From assembly GCA_030142905.1 (NCBI GenBank), contig JASJOG010000121.1, positions 297,001 to 361,000 of the forward strand: a stretch of DNA of 64,000 nucleotides. Direction: 5' to 3'. Below, piece by piece: positions 52,230 through 63,295 of the stretch (position 1 is its first letter; each line of letters opens with the position of its first letter). Source of the DNA: Heliopora coerulea (taxonomy: Eukaryota > Cnidaria > Anthozoa > Scleralcyonacea > Helioporidae). The notes beneath the pieces are model-generated. The model had not been told where the DNA came from. It saw only the letters and a list, made by a program, of their open reading frames with translations, and did no database searches. The position numbers and the translations under genes are program-made.

Positions 52230-52500
52230 TTGTAGTTAAAAGAGCAAATTTTCCAAAAACATGATTGTAACCCTAATCCTTGACTGGTGGTTTGGAATAT
52301 TCCCATACTGAGTTTCAAAAAATAGTGACTGTATTCTAAACTTTATAAATGCTGTTGACTCTTCATCAGCAACATGATGACCAAACACAGCTTCTTCATT
52401 GTCCATATCTTCAGGTGAAGGAATAGGGCAATTTTGATCGATCAACTTGTTCTTAATATCTTTCAGCACACTGACAGCTTCTACCATGATAATCATTTCT
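52230..52500 (-). pseudogene. BESS-like fragment of a Harbinger accessory protein
   Basis: The frame 52,496-52,236 has DNEEAVFGHHVADEESTAFI and KFRIQSLFFETQYG. This 'FG-x-x-VA ... K-x-x-IQ-x-x-LF' pattern is that of the BESS-like tail of MADF/Myb-type proteins that accompany Harbinger transposases. It lies divergently just upstream of a Harbinger transposase relic, as in two-gene PIF/Harbinger elements. The N-terminal DNA-binding domain is not visible here. Confidence 0.45.
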
Positions 52501-52519
52501 TCTTTGAGGTTGAAGGTTC

Positions 52520-53320
52520 CATCATTACATAAGAATAATCTGAAACAGTTTCTGATACATCACTATTTGATTGGGAAATTTTAGCATTGAATTATTTTCA
52601 TTAATTATCTTCAGGTTCCGACAAACCCACAGGAATGGGAAAGAATTGCTCAAGAGTTTTATGAAAAATGGAACTTCCCTAATTGCATTGGGGCTATGGA
52701 TGGCAAGCATGTTGCCACACAGTGTCTCCCAAACAGTGGGTCAGATTTTTACAATTGCAAAAACATCTTCAGTATTATACTCTGCAATAATTGATACAGA
52801 CTACAAATTTACTTTTGTTGATGTTGGTTGTGATGGTGGTGTATTTTCCAAGTCATCAGTCTATATAGCACTGGAAAAAAACTCACTGACAGACCTCTAC
52901 CCCAGAGACACACCAAAGTTCCTTATGTTCTAGTAGGAAATTATGCATTTCCCTTATCCTTCAAGACAGCTAGACATAAACATGTATTCAACTACAGATT
53001 AAGCAGGGCAAGGAGGATAGTTGAAAATGTTTTTGGTGTCCTTTCAAAGACATTTTGAATATTTCAACAAACCCTGCCATTACAACCAGAGAATATTGAG
53101 ATATTGGTGTCAGCAGGATGTGCCCTTCAAAATTTCCTTAGGGGCAAAGAGGGTTCAAGGAAAACATACACCCCTTCTGGTTCCCTTGACAAAGAGGACA
53201 TTGAGACCAGAACTCTATGAACAGGCAACAGATCTGCTTCAGACAGTAGAGACGTGTGTGAAGAATTCTGTGACTATTTTAATACAAATGGACAGGTTCA
53301 ATGGCAGTGGGACATGATAT
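52520..53320 (+). pseudogene. Harbinger/HARBI1-like DDE transposase relic 2
   Basis: CIGAMDGKHVATQCLPNSGS at about 52,683 is the first catalytic Asp block. In a second frame VDVGCDGGVFSKSSVYIALE at about 52,820 is the second. In a third frame YRLSRARRIVENVFGVLSK at about 53,000 holds the Glu. The tail includes ENIEILVSAGCALQNFLRG. All three catalytic positions are kept, but at least two frameshifts and several stops separate them. The BESS-like fragment upstream belongs to the same kind of element. Confidence 0.65.
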
Positions 53321-53329
53321 AACCTACCA

Positions 53330-54200
53330 TGTTACTCTGATTTACCTAGGACAACTTCACTTCATAAGAATGTGTCCAGTGCATCAAAATATATCCATGA
53401 AGTGGAGTAGACTTCATCAGCACAGGCACCACTTTTCTTTTATTTATTAACCTTGGCCAGTTCTTTAAGGGGGTATTCTGTATTGAATTTTCCAAATTGC
53501 TGTATTTTTGCACCAATAAGTTCCCATCATATGGCTAACACACTGGCCAATTTTTAGGTTTTCAGGTTAAATTCTTCAGTTTTTATGAGGATTTAAAATG
53601 TTCCTGTTTTTCTCCATATTGCATCTAAAAATAACTAGGTTTTTGTATTACAAATTACATACTCATAAAATTACTGATAGATAGCCAGAAACTTATTCTA
53701 AAAGGCTAAAAATCACTACCTGGCCATTTTCCCATGTGAGGAATCCATTTTTCAAGTCTAAAACAACTCAGTTCATCTGGAAATTGGTGTAATTTCAACT
53801 TAAAGCTAGGTACATTTTTGCACATGGATTTTTTATCCAGTACCAGTGCTACAGTAAGCCTATTATTGACAATGAGGCTATGAATTTGTCCATATACACA
53901 TAGTTTATATGCATGATTGGTTTTTAAGGGCCCAGAATCCCTTCACATAAAAAAGTGGTTGTGAGTTTTTGCCTTAATTTGGTAATTTTTACAAGAACAT
54001 ACGACTTTGCTGGGCATGTTGCAAGCTATAATACTGACAGTAGTTGGGATTTTTGATGAACTTAATGTCAACAAAGGCTATCAAGTAACTCTGATGGTAG
54101 ACATATGTACTGCCAGTCTGCAAGTCTCAATATGTTGTCTATTATTTTTGTGCTAATAAATGAGGTAAGCTACCACAATTACATCATAGATTTAAATTAA
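53330..54200. other. No recognisable gene
   Basis: About 870 bases of non-coding sequence after the Harbinger relic, with no coding block, repeat array or terminus recognised. Confidence 0.4.
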
Positions 54201-54214
54201 TTTGAAACCCTTCT

Positions 54215-54475
54215 ATATTCCAGCCTTCAGGATCTCTGCATACACCTGGTACTCTTCTTTTGACATATCTGTGAGAAGTTTCTCTGGTGGGTTAACTTCA
54301 TGTTTTCCAAACTCATCTTGCCACTCACTGGCCATGTTGATTCTAACATTTTCAAACAGCAAAACTTTAAGAGTCCCACTCAACATGCTTTGACTTTGGT
54401 TAAAAACTTTTCAATTCTATCATCATCCCATTTCCATATTTTATTCAAATATTTCTTCATGGTCTTGGGTGCCAT
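54215..54475 (-). pseudogene. Possible Myb/SANT- or MADF-like fragment
   Basis: ATG at about 54,475 opens MAPKTMKKYLNKIWKWDDDR and IEKFLTKVKAC, then a frame change leads to LFENVRINMASEWQDEFGKH and EEYQVYAEILKAGI. 'W-D-D-x-x-I-E-x-F-L' followed by a second Trp resembles the three-helix DNA-binding domains of Harbinger accessory proteins. The match is weak. Confidence 0.25.
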
Positions 54476-54529
54476 ATTACTATATGTAAATGCTAACAGT
54501 ACACATGCGTTTTTTATTTCAGTCCAGAA

Positions 54530-54665
54530 TTAGATCTGGTATGAACTCAATCTGGAATGAGTTGAATCTCATTCTGAATTCATGTAAACAGGTAAAGGGA
54601 TTTTAACAGAACTGGTATGACTTCATTCCAGAATGAAACTTAATCCTGAATCATATAAACAGCCC
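54530..54665. repeat. Short interspersed repeat with tgaattcatgtaaacag motif
   Basis: Related phrases recur twice (tctggtatgaactcaatctg and actggtatgacttcattcca; catgtaaacag and catataaacag), as in an internally repeated MITE. No clear ends were set. Confidence 0.3.
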
Positions 54666-54699
54666 CAAAGAGTACTGTGTGAAGAAAATAAATTACGCT

Positions 54700-55385
54700 T
54701 GACACAATGTAATAAAACTGGAAACAAAAGTGACTTCGGAGGTAACACATTGTTTATAGTGATATCTTCACAATCTCCCAGTATCAGGTTAAGTATCAGG
54801 TTGTCCATTCAGATAATTATACCTTTTCTTGCACAAACACTTACAGTGACATTTAATTTTAGTTCCCAGGACATTTGATGTCTTTGTATAAAATGACACC
54901 ACTTGTGCAACCACCATAAAATGCATCACAGGGTTCCGACAGCAAAGCATAATACATTGTCTTTTTTATTTCAATTTAATGATGTCTTTTGTGGCAATGG
55001 TCCTATGGAATTATTCATCACTCATGCAAGAACAGATAATTATAATGGTACTGCCACCACAAATGCATTTAATAACCAACGGGAACATTTTACAAATTTT
55101 GAAGTGACTGTAAACATTGTAAAGATTGGGTTATTCATTAACACTTCGAAAGATGCTTAATCGAAGATGTGATGAGATCCCGTTTCCTAACAATGATTAT
55201 ACTAAAGGATTTGGACTACTGGGGTTTGGTTAATCACCAAACAAAGATATTTAGAAGTTTCACCTGTCAAACCCACCAGAAATGTTGACAATGATATCAC
55301 TTATAATGTTGCTGTCACCAGTGTTAGAACATTTTTAGTTTTTGGTGAATTTAGAAACCTAATCTTGATTGGTTTAAAAACAGTA
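54700..55385 (+). pseudogene. Possible hexon/F54H12.2-like capsid relic
   Basis: The frame 54,903-55,160 has FNDVFCGNGPMELFITHART, DNYNGTATTNAFNNQREHFT and NFEVTVNIVKIG. This follows the order seen in the widespread invertebrate F54H12.2-like proteins (D-x-F-x-G-x-x-P-x-x-L ... Y-N-G ... N-P-F-x-F-x-H-F-x ... G), which are regarded as relatives of virus hexon-type capsid proteins. A later frame, about 55,270-55,375, has RNVDNDITYNVAVTSVRTFL and VFGEFRNLILI, like their C-terminal strand block. Stops and shifts occur. No other viral gene lies beside it, so the assignment is tentative. Confidence 0.4.
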
Positions 55386-55399
55386 GTAGGCTGGCTTTT

Positions 55400-55680
55400 T
55401 AAAAACATGCACAGCCCTTTCCATTGTACCAATTAGGCTTGTCTGCTTAAGGGTAAAGTCCTCTGGCATTTATGGGGATTCTGCCAGCGGAGTTATGTCA
55501 CGTTTTCACACTCTAAAATCTGCAAAGTGTTCATTGTCCTCCATATCCTCTGACTCGAATTGAGAGTATTGGTCATATGGCAAATCTAAATTATTTGATT
55601 TGTTGACATTGTATAGGAGCAAAAATTCTTTGTCTGCTATAAGACCAATATTAAGAGCAGGTAGTAACTGTTTGTTTGAA
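55400..55680 (-). pseudogene. HARBI1-type N-terminal fragment
   Basis: Minus-strand reading: DKEFLLLYNVNKSNNLDLPY, QYSQFESEDMEDNEHFADFR and, after a stop, KRDITPLAES and MPEDFTLKQ. This matches the N-terminal '(D/E)-x-M-x-D-x-E-x-x-x-x-F-R-F-x-K-x-D-I' block found in a group of HARBI1-like nucleases. No catalytic part follows, so it is a separate fragment from the transposase at 52.5-53.3 kb. Confidence 0.45.
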
Positions 55681-55689
55681 ATAGTGGAA

Positions 55690-56288
55690 TTTACCTGCCA
55701 TCTTGACCAAGGCGTAGCTGCTTAACAACCTGATTTTTGCAGGAATGGCACAAACCCATTCCAGCTTTCACACGACAATTTGTAACTTCTGAACACCAAA
55801 GCCATCTTACAAAATAACAATGCTTAAAGTCCCCAATACCAAAGAAGCAACAAAATTTGGCAATAAAGTATTCAAAGATATGTATTCCTTTTGCTTTGTG
55901 CAATAAATTCACCCTTGATGTGTTGAAAATATACATAACAGCAGTTATACAAATATGTCGGTTAATAATTATCTATATATCTCTATATCTAGAAGGTTGA
56001 GTAATGTGGTAATGATACTAGTAAGAGGACTTATCAAACTAATCACGTCATCACTCCAATCTGAAACAGTGACATAACCTAATAGAAGAGCAATCAAACC
56101 CAAATCTCTCCATCTGTCTGAAGATCTTCCAAGGATGTGAAACAGCGAGTAACAATGAACAAACTAAAATTTACTACAAATATCTGCCTATCTGTCTGAG
56201 TCATCAAGAACAACAATAGATTTAAATTTAACCAATGACCCACAGAAAATCGTCTAATCTGGTGTTATCCAGATTGGCATTAGTGACC
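55690..56288. other. No recognisable gene
   Basis: AT-rich sequence without a conserved coding block. A minus-strand frame at 55,936-55,691 is Cys- and Phe-rich and looks like chance. Confidence 0.4.
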
Positions 56289-56818
56289 CAGTGGCGGATC
56301 TAGGGGGGTGTCCAGGGGGTCCAGACCCCCCTTAATTTTCAAGGTGCCCCTCTAAAAAGTCATCCCAAAATTTTGAGATCACATTTTCTGCTGTGAAAAT
56401 AGTGCCTGTATGTAGATTTGATGTCGTGAAGCTGAATTTGTAACAAAAAAATGACAAAATGTGGAGCCAGCAGTTCTAGAAAACAAAAAAAATAGCATGT
56501 AATTCTAACCCAGAATATTTTTGCCGACTGACGATGCGTTCCAGACATTCCGGTATTGTATAGCAATCAGCACAAGATGGTGCCGGTTGTTAGTAACACA
56601 TTCATTCTGAATACAGCCTATGATTTCATCAATTATCTATGTACATAAAATTTAACAAGTCCAATGGCTTCTTGTAATTAGGATTAACCTGATATATTGC
56701 TACTTATCAACAATTTTGTAATTTACTGAAAATATGTCCTTACATAGTCTGCCCACATTATTGTGTCTTCACAAATTGCCTGGGCACCCTCCTTCCAAAA
56801 TCCTAGATCTGCCCCCTG
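56289..56818. mobile_element. hAT-like MITE, about 530 bp
   Basis: Left end CAGTGGCGGATCTAGGGGG, right end CCTAGATCTGCCCCCTG: imperfect inverted repeats starting CAG and ending CTG. Flanks tagtgacc and tgtgacc suggest a hAT-type duplication with changes. The interior has no coding similarity. The terminus resembles that of the hAT at 25,282 (CAGTGGCGAAGC), pointing to a related family. Confidence 0.55.
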
Positions 56819-56869
56819 TGACCATAATCAAATTTGCAGTATAAGAAAGTTTAATATATGTAAAAGTGG

Positions 56870-58935
56870 AGCTCATAAATATACCACCTCAATCAAAATA
56901 GATATCTTAATGATTTGAAACTTGTCGACAGAAATTCCTCAAATCGATTTAGTGACATTAATCTCATGTGGAATGAATGGAAGCAGTTGTTCCAAAGTGT
57001 AATTGACAAGCTCGCTCTGATTAAAATGAAACAAATAAAGTCAGCCAAGTATCCATGGATAATTCCATCAGTACAATGGCAACTTATTATGCAAGACAAT
57101 TGATTCAATTATCTGGGCTCAGTATAAAGACTCTCACAATCTATTGAATCACATGGTAAGAAAAGCCAAGTCTGACTAGTACCATTCTAAAATTGAAAAA
57201 AACAAAAACAATCCTAAGGAGACTTGGGATGTAATCAACCAGTTGCTTGATCACAAGTCTATGGATGATTCCATTACCCAGCTAAAAGTTGATGAACAAA
57301 TCTTAACTGATCCAGTTGAGATTTTTAATTCAATAAATAAACATTTTACTGAAATTGGATCCACTCTTGCTAGTCAATCTCCTGATGAACAACAGCATTT
57401 TAGAAAATATTTAAAACCTGTTCTTTGTAGTTTTACTCTAAAGCCAGCTGATACTAAATCTGTAGAAGATTTGTTAATGCAGCTTTCAACTGATAAAGCC
57501 CCTGGCTTAGACTATATTCTAGCCAATCTAATTAAAATAACTGCTCTGATTATCTATTTAATTTGTCATCAATGACTGGTATTTTTTCTGACAACTGGAA
57601 AACAGCAAAGAAAATGCTCAAAATTATTCAAACAATTACAGACCCATCTCTATTATTAGTGTTCTATCAAAAGTATTTGAGAAAATTGTTTATGATCAAT
57701 TGTATAATTACTTAACAACCAATAGTCTGTTAAATAAATACCAATCAGGTTTTAGATCTAAGCATTCCACTGTAACTGCTTCATTGGATACAACTACTGA
57801 ATGGTATTTAAATATTGATCAGGGTCTACTTATATCTGTTATTTTTCTTGAGTGAACAAAGGCCTTCAATACTGTAGATCACAATGTATTACAGAAACAG
57901 CACTTGCCAGGTTTTAATTATATCTTTATAATCGACAAAACCAGTGCTGCTCTATTAACAGGAAATATATCAACTCCAACAATCATCTCATGTGGTGTAC
58001 CACCGGGATTGATTCTTTGTCCTTTACTATTTTTGATTTGTGTCAATGATCTTCCTTAATGTTTGCAGATGATACAAACATCATGACTTCTGTGGAAACT
58101 TTTGATGAACTTCAGTAGTTGGTAAATTACGACCTCAAGAATATCAGTCAATGGCTTTTAGTTAATAAGCTTACTGTGAGCTTAACCAAAACAGAATTTA
58201 TGATAATTGGGTCAGAAATTTAATTCGAAACTTAATTAAACCATGTGATTTTAAACTGGGAAATCAGACTTTACAAGAAATGTCAACTAAATCATTCAGC
58301 CTAATCATTGATAACAAATTAACTTGGGTAACTGCTGGTTTGAGGATGGTCAGAAAGTATGTACCATTTGCCACTCTAATGACTCTATAATACTTTAATT
58401 CAACCATTGTTCGATTATTGTACACCAGTTTAGAATAATATTAATGCAATGTAACACAACACAACCGACTTCAGAAACTACAAAATAGAGCAGCACATGT
58501 TATATCTAAATCACCATTTGGAAATAAGGTCTCAAGAAATCCTTAACAATTTGGGATGGGACAATATAGCTATTAGGCACTCTAAGCAAATATTAGTAAT
58601 GATGCATAATTGACCTCCTAGTTATTTAATTGATAAATTAAGCAGGGTGATGAATACTACCCATTATAACTTATGAAATAATTATATAAATCTAAAATTC
58701 CCTAATCTGAAATCTGAATAATTTAAGAAAAGTTTTATTTATCAAGGATTAAAAGCACGAAACTCTTTGAGTTCTGATCAAAGAAATAATTATTCATAAA
58801 GAAGTTTTTGAAATAATAATATCTCTCCTCCACAATTATGTAAGTAAATATTTAGCTATTATCCTGGCTGTCATGAAAAGCAATGTAAATTGATGAAAGT
58901 CCATGTTTAAATAAAGGTCTCTCTCTCTCCCTCCC
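56870..58935 (+). pseudogene. LINE copy 2 (CR1/L2-type), endonuclease tail to 3' end
   Basis: Reading rightward in broken frames: RFSDINLMWNEWKQLFQSVI and KSAKYPWIIPSVQ (linker), QILTDPVEIFNSINKHFTEI and STDKAPGLDYILANLIKI (fingers), NYRPISIISVLSKVFEKIVY, SGFRSKHSTVTASLDTTTEW, TKAFNTVDHNVL (motif A), SCGVPPGLILCPLLFLICVN (motif B), then a C-terminal region. Motif C is not seen intact. The copy ends with tttaaataaaggtctctctc and a pyrimidine run at 58,905-58,945. It would synthesise cDNA at the target, but stops throughout show it is dead. Confidence 0.6.
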
Positions 58936-58945
58936 CCTCCCCTCC

Positions 58946-61190
58946 CAAAAGAAGCAACAGGCCTTGACAAAATTCCTAGCCATTTAGTTAAAGTAGCGGC
59001 ACCAGTGATGGCGGCCTTGCTTTGTTATATCTTTTATCATTATATAAATAAAGGGGTTTTTACAATTGATTGTAAATGTGCTAAGGTTACCCCTATTCAT
59101 AAGTGTTGTTCTAGAGACAATATGAATAACTACAGACCAATTTCTGTTCTGTTGCCCATTGCAAAAGTGTTTGAGATCATTATTTATAACCAGTTATATG
59201 ATTATCTGCAAACAAATAACTGATTGTCAAAATTTCAGTCTGCTGTTACATCTTTGCTGGATGCCACAATGTAATGGATAGTAGTGTTTATATGGCTTGT
59301 CCATATCAACGTTCAAGTGGTTTAAATCTTACCTCACTGATCGCTTGCAATGTTGCTTTATAAACAGGAGCTCATCCTCACTTAAGAAAATAAAGTGTGG
59401 AGTCCCGCAAGGTTCAATCCTCGTGCCACTGCTCTTTCTAATCTATGCAAATGATCTTCCAAATTGTTTACAATAATCAAAACCAAGAATGTATGTGGAT
59501 GATACTAATATAACAAGTGACAAATCTTTGAAAAGTACTTCAATCAACCAATAGTGATTTAAGTAATATAAAGCAGTGGCTAGTAGCACATAAATTAAGC
59601 CTTAACGCTGCAAAAACTGAAGATATGTCCATAGGATCATACAATAACCTTAACAAAATAAAAAATACTTCACAAATTCATATTTACAGTCATGTATTAT
59701 AGTCATATACAAAATGTCTTGGTGTATATATTGATGGAAAGCTTAACTGGGATGAACAAAATCCAGAACCAACCGACAACTCGAGCAAATAAAGGAAGAA
59801 ACAAACTCTGAATAATAATGCCATCTTGATAACTCAAGATATGAGTTAAAATCAAGAGAATTACATTGAAATTGTGATATTTCGTCTTTATTTCAAAGAC
59901 ATCATCAGACAGACTAATTACAAAAACTGACTGCTGCCTCGAAAAATGCCTCTTCAAACACACTATGTAACATAACCACAGTGCTGTCGACCAACATCTC
60001 CTACACTGCAAACATGCACACACAATATGACTGACTTCATGACCTTTCTTTTTTTTTTTTCCAGCTTACCTTCCTCGATTAAAAACCTTATCTTTAATAA
60101 CTACAAAATTCTTTATTCTAGCAATTCAATAACCACAAATAAGCTTTTAATAACTGAAGCTCTTAATACCAAATCTAATAAACCAGAATTGAATTCTGGT
60201 CTTAAGGCCACTAAAGAACTCTCTCTTTTTACCTAATTGTTATCACACATGCACTATATTTCTCAACACTCTGTCAGCTCAGCGATGACATGTTAATAAT
60301 TAATTAGCATCCATCCTGTAAATAGATACCCAATAGGTTTTGTTCTTCTTCAGCAATGATGTCATCACACCGCTTGTATATATAGATCCTGGCATTGTTT
60401 TTGTAATTGGTCTGTCTGATGATGTCTTTGAAATAAAGATGAAATATCACAATTCTATTGTAATTCTCTTGAGTTATCAAGATGGCATTATTGTTCAGAG
60501 TTTGTTTCTTTCTTTATGGGACAAACAAATTGATCATGTTTCTAAAAATATTTTGCAAGCAATAGCAGGTCTTAAACATGTACAATCACTTGTATCCAAG
60601 AAAGTGGCTCTTGCAATTTTCAACACTTCAATTGAGCCTTTATTTGATTATTGTAATATTGTTTTGGATAACATGTCAGCTGCACAAGCAAATAGATTAC
60701 AAAAGTTAAAAACCATACTGAAGGGTTATAACACCCGATCCTATGAGATTAGAGAGGAACTGAGTTTGAAAACATTACATGAAACATGAAATCAACACAA
60801 AGTTATTCTTGTGTAAAAAGTGCTTAACAGCTTGGCCTCCTCCATATTTACTAGATTACTTAAATTTTTGTAATCATTCAGAAAGATCAAGATAATAATA
60901 TTGGCTTACCAAGGCCTAAAACAAAATATTTTAAAAATGGCTTTGTATAAAGTGCTGGAAAATTATGGAATAGTCTAACTACAAAAGCCAGACTAGAAAC
61001 AGACTTGAAGGTTTTCATTGAACAAGTTTTCTCCTTCAGTTTCACACAATAGTAATTATGTATTAAATTTGTAAATATAATATTACTTCTGTAATTCTTT
61101 ACTTTATGTACATTTCAGCTCATGTGAAAAGCAATCATAAAATTTATGTGATTCCGAGTTTAAATAAATATTTCTTTCTCTCTCTCTCAC
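58946..61190 (+). pseudogene. LINE copy 3 (CR1/L2-type), RT to 3' end, split by a MITE
   Basis: 5'-truncated copy starting in the RT fingers: ATGLDKIPSHLVKVAAPVMA, NNYRPISVLLPIAKVFEIII, a gap over motif [21 protein letters not shown] (motif B), MYVDDTNIT (motif C, with the usual FADD as YVDD), KTEDMSIGSYN and KCLGVYIDGKLNWDEQ at 59,715-59,760. The reading resumes at about 60,521 with QIDHVSKNILQAIAGLKHVQ and FDYCNIVLDNM. It ends at 61,150-61,190 with gagtttaaataaa and a TC run, like copy 2. Confidence 0.6.
59788..60520. mobile_element. MITE with about 125-bp inverted repeats inside LINE copy 3
   Basis: 59,789-59,930 and 60,393-60,520 are reverse complements over about 125 bp with indels and substitutions. 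Shared blocks include gaagaaacaaactctgaa, ataatgccatcttgataact and tttcaaagacatcatcagac. The insertion falls between LNWDEQ and QIDHVSKN of LINE copy 3. It has no coding capacity of its own. Confidence 0.6.
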
Positions 61191-61227
61191 CATTGCGTCT
61201 ACATCTGGCAAAGAAAAAAGTTTCTCT

Positions 61228-62690
61228 GTGGACAAAAATCTGTCCTCATATGTCAAAAGTTTTCGACATTTTTATGGGTTAAAACCTAGATTTACTTGGA
61301 TGGGCTGTAAGGAAGAACTGGGTAAATTTATTTACTTAGTATTTGTAAAATCTTTGAATTTTGATATCCTGAACATCTACTGGTCCAAAGACCTGGCTCA
61401 TAACATGGTGTCTTTCAAAGTTTTTCACTTAATGTTTAAGCTTTACTTAACCAGTAAAACGCTATTTATACAAGGTCGAGATGAAAGCAAAGGTAAACAG
61501 AAGCTTTTTAATCTCATCAAGTTCTCTGAGTCACATAGTTCTGATAAATCTGGGGAGGTTGTTGTTGCTGATGATGTCAACGATGATGCTGTTTGGGAAG
61601 ATTCTGTTGGCAAATGAAACCAGCCTGAACAGTCTGAGCTTGAAAGTAATGATCCACAAACTAACTTGATCAATGTTGATGATCTCGCAAAGGATATAAC
61701 GGTCATGAAGTTGAATTTTAGTGATTTAAAGTCTGAAGTTAATCGGCTGTTGTAGAAGGAAAATATGCAAATTCAACCTTCCTGCAACGTCGACAGGATG
61801 ACAAAGGGAATTGAAACCCTTTGAAAACAAGTGGATGAACTTACATATATAAATAACCTTATCCAGAAAAATATGGAATTGGAAAGAGAGAAAGCTAGTT
61901 TATTGATTACGCTTTGATTTCTAAATGTTGACTGAGTAAATTTATCAGAAAACATCGGCTCAACCCAAAATTAGAATATCAAATCAGAAAACTAAGAAAG
62001 TCGGTCTCCTGTACCAGAGCACATAAAGGTGGATTGAATGAGGAGGAGGAAGAACACAAAAAAGAAGATGGATAAAACTGAAAACAATATGCCAAATCCA
62101 TCAGCTGGGAGTAAGAGTCCAGGCAGCAAACTATGGTAATTTTGGGGGACTCTGTCATCAAAAGGCTGAATAGTTTTAAAATGAGTAAGGCATCCAATAC
62201 CAAGGTGGTTGTACATTCCTTTCCCAGAGCTCCTGTGCAAGATATGCATTACTGTGCTCATCCTGTAGTTCTGCATATTGGGACAAATGTTGTAGAAGGA
62301 AAATATGCAAATTCAACCTTCCTGCAACGTCGACAGGATGACAAAGGGAATTGAAACCCTTTGAAAACAAGTGGATGAACTTACATATATAAATAACCAT
62401 ATATAAATCATCCCAGGAATTTGCTGATAAAATAGTGGATCTGGCGGATCCTAGAGCAACAGTATGTTTATCTAATTTAATGTTTAGATGTGATTCAGAA
62501 GTTGTCTCCAAAAAGGTCAGTGAAGTTAATAAGATTACAAACATGTACTGTTCTCAATCTGACAGACCTAACATTAAGCATGGTAACATTGATGAATCTT
62601 CTTTAAATAATTATAAATTGCATTTCCACAGCAAAGGAGTTGCTATAATTAGTAGTAACCTTATAAACTATATTATTAAAAATCATTGAT
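61228..62690 (+). pseudogene. LINE copy 4 ORF1 (N-domain, coiled coil, SGNH remnant)
   Basis: The 129-codon frame 61,228-61,617 has KPRFTWMGCKEELGKFIYLV and LTSKTLFIQGRDESKGKQKL, an ORF1 N-domain of this LINE group. After a stop a Leu- and Glu-rich coil runs to about 61,915. Then at 62,134 VILGDSVIKRLNSFKMSK begins the SGNH domain (Ser in GDS) and PVVLHIGTN follows. There, at 62,288, an exact copy of the 111-bp coiled-coil segment 61,748-61,858 replaces the expected sequence. The SGNH end resumes near 62,415 (DLADPRATVCLSNLMFRCDS, KLHFHSKG). Non-functional. Confidence 0.6.
61748..62398 (+). repeat. Exact 111-bp duplication (61,748-61,858 and 62,288-62,398)
   Basis: Both copies start tgttgtagaaggaaaatatg and end catatataaataacc, identical over 111 bp at an offset of 540 bp. 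The first copy fits the ORF1 coiled coil; the second interrupts the SGNH domain. Confidence 0.9.
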
Positions 62691-62766
62691 GATCTATCAT
62701 CCACAATAGCACCATGCCACATATCCAACCATTGATTCAATTGATCAGGAGTCTAATGTATTCAGA

Positions 62767-63210
62767 TTGCCAAAGGGATTTAAGTTTGGCCAACTAAATA
62801 TTAATGGTCTATATTCTCATATTGATCAGCTAAGGATTGTGATGGCAGACTATGATTTTGGTGTTTTTGCCATCAACGAATCAAAGCTCGATCATACTTA
62901 TGATAGTTCCCTGGTAAAAATTAATGGCTATACTCTTGAAAGAAATTATTGGAATTTTAACGGTAGGTGTGGGGTTGCTCTTTACATCAAGGATAATATC
63001 GATTATAAGCTACAAACTGATTTAATACCATGTGGTTTGGAAATCATCGCTATTGAAATTTCAAAACCAAAAGTTAGACCATTTATTGTTTGCACATGGT
63101 ATAGATCACCCAATTCTCTTGTTGAGGTATTCAGAAAGTTTGAGAATTTCACAAAATCTGTTGATGCAGAGGGTAAGGAAACATTGGTAGTTGGTGATAT
63201 TGTGATTTAG
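62767..63210 (+). pseudogene. LINE copy 4 AP-endonuclease, truncated
   Basis: Start of ORF2: FGQLNINGLYSHIDQLRIVM, FGVFAINESKLDHTYDSSLV (catalytic Glu), CGVALYIKDNIDYKLQTDLI, FIVCTWYRSPNSLVEVF and ETLVVGDIVI, where the family has GDLN. It ends there, so the C-terminal His and the RT are missing. It would be the target-nicking domain. Confidence 0.65.
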
Positions 63211-63295
63211 CAAACATACATTTACATCATCATCATATCTTAACATACATTTTCTCGATACACATTACAAATACATAATGATAAAAATAGATATA

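Larger units (their letters stand above)
61200..63215 (+). mobile_element. LINE copy 4 (CR1/L2-type), 5' half
   Basis: Plus-strand 5' half of a LINE: ORF1 N-domain, coiled coil, SGNH fragment and AP-endonuclease start, ending abruptly at about 63,210 in the endonuclease. Together with copies 2 and 3 it forms a head-to-tail series. It starts a few bases after the TC tail of copy 3. Confidence 0.55.

Noticed and set aside
59703..60023. 106-codon minus-strand frame
   Set aside because: It spans a LINE/MITE boundary and the MITE inverted repeat, so it cannot be one gene.
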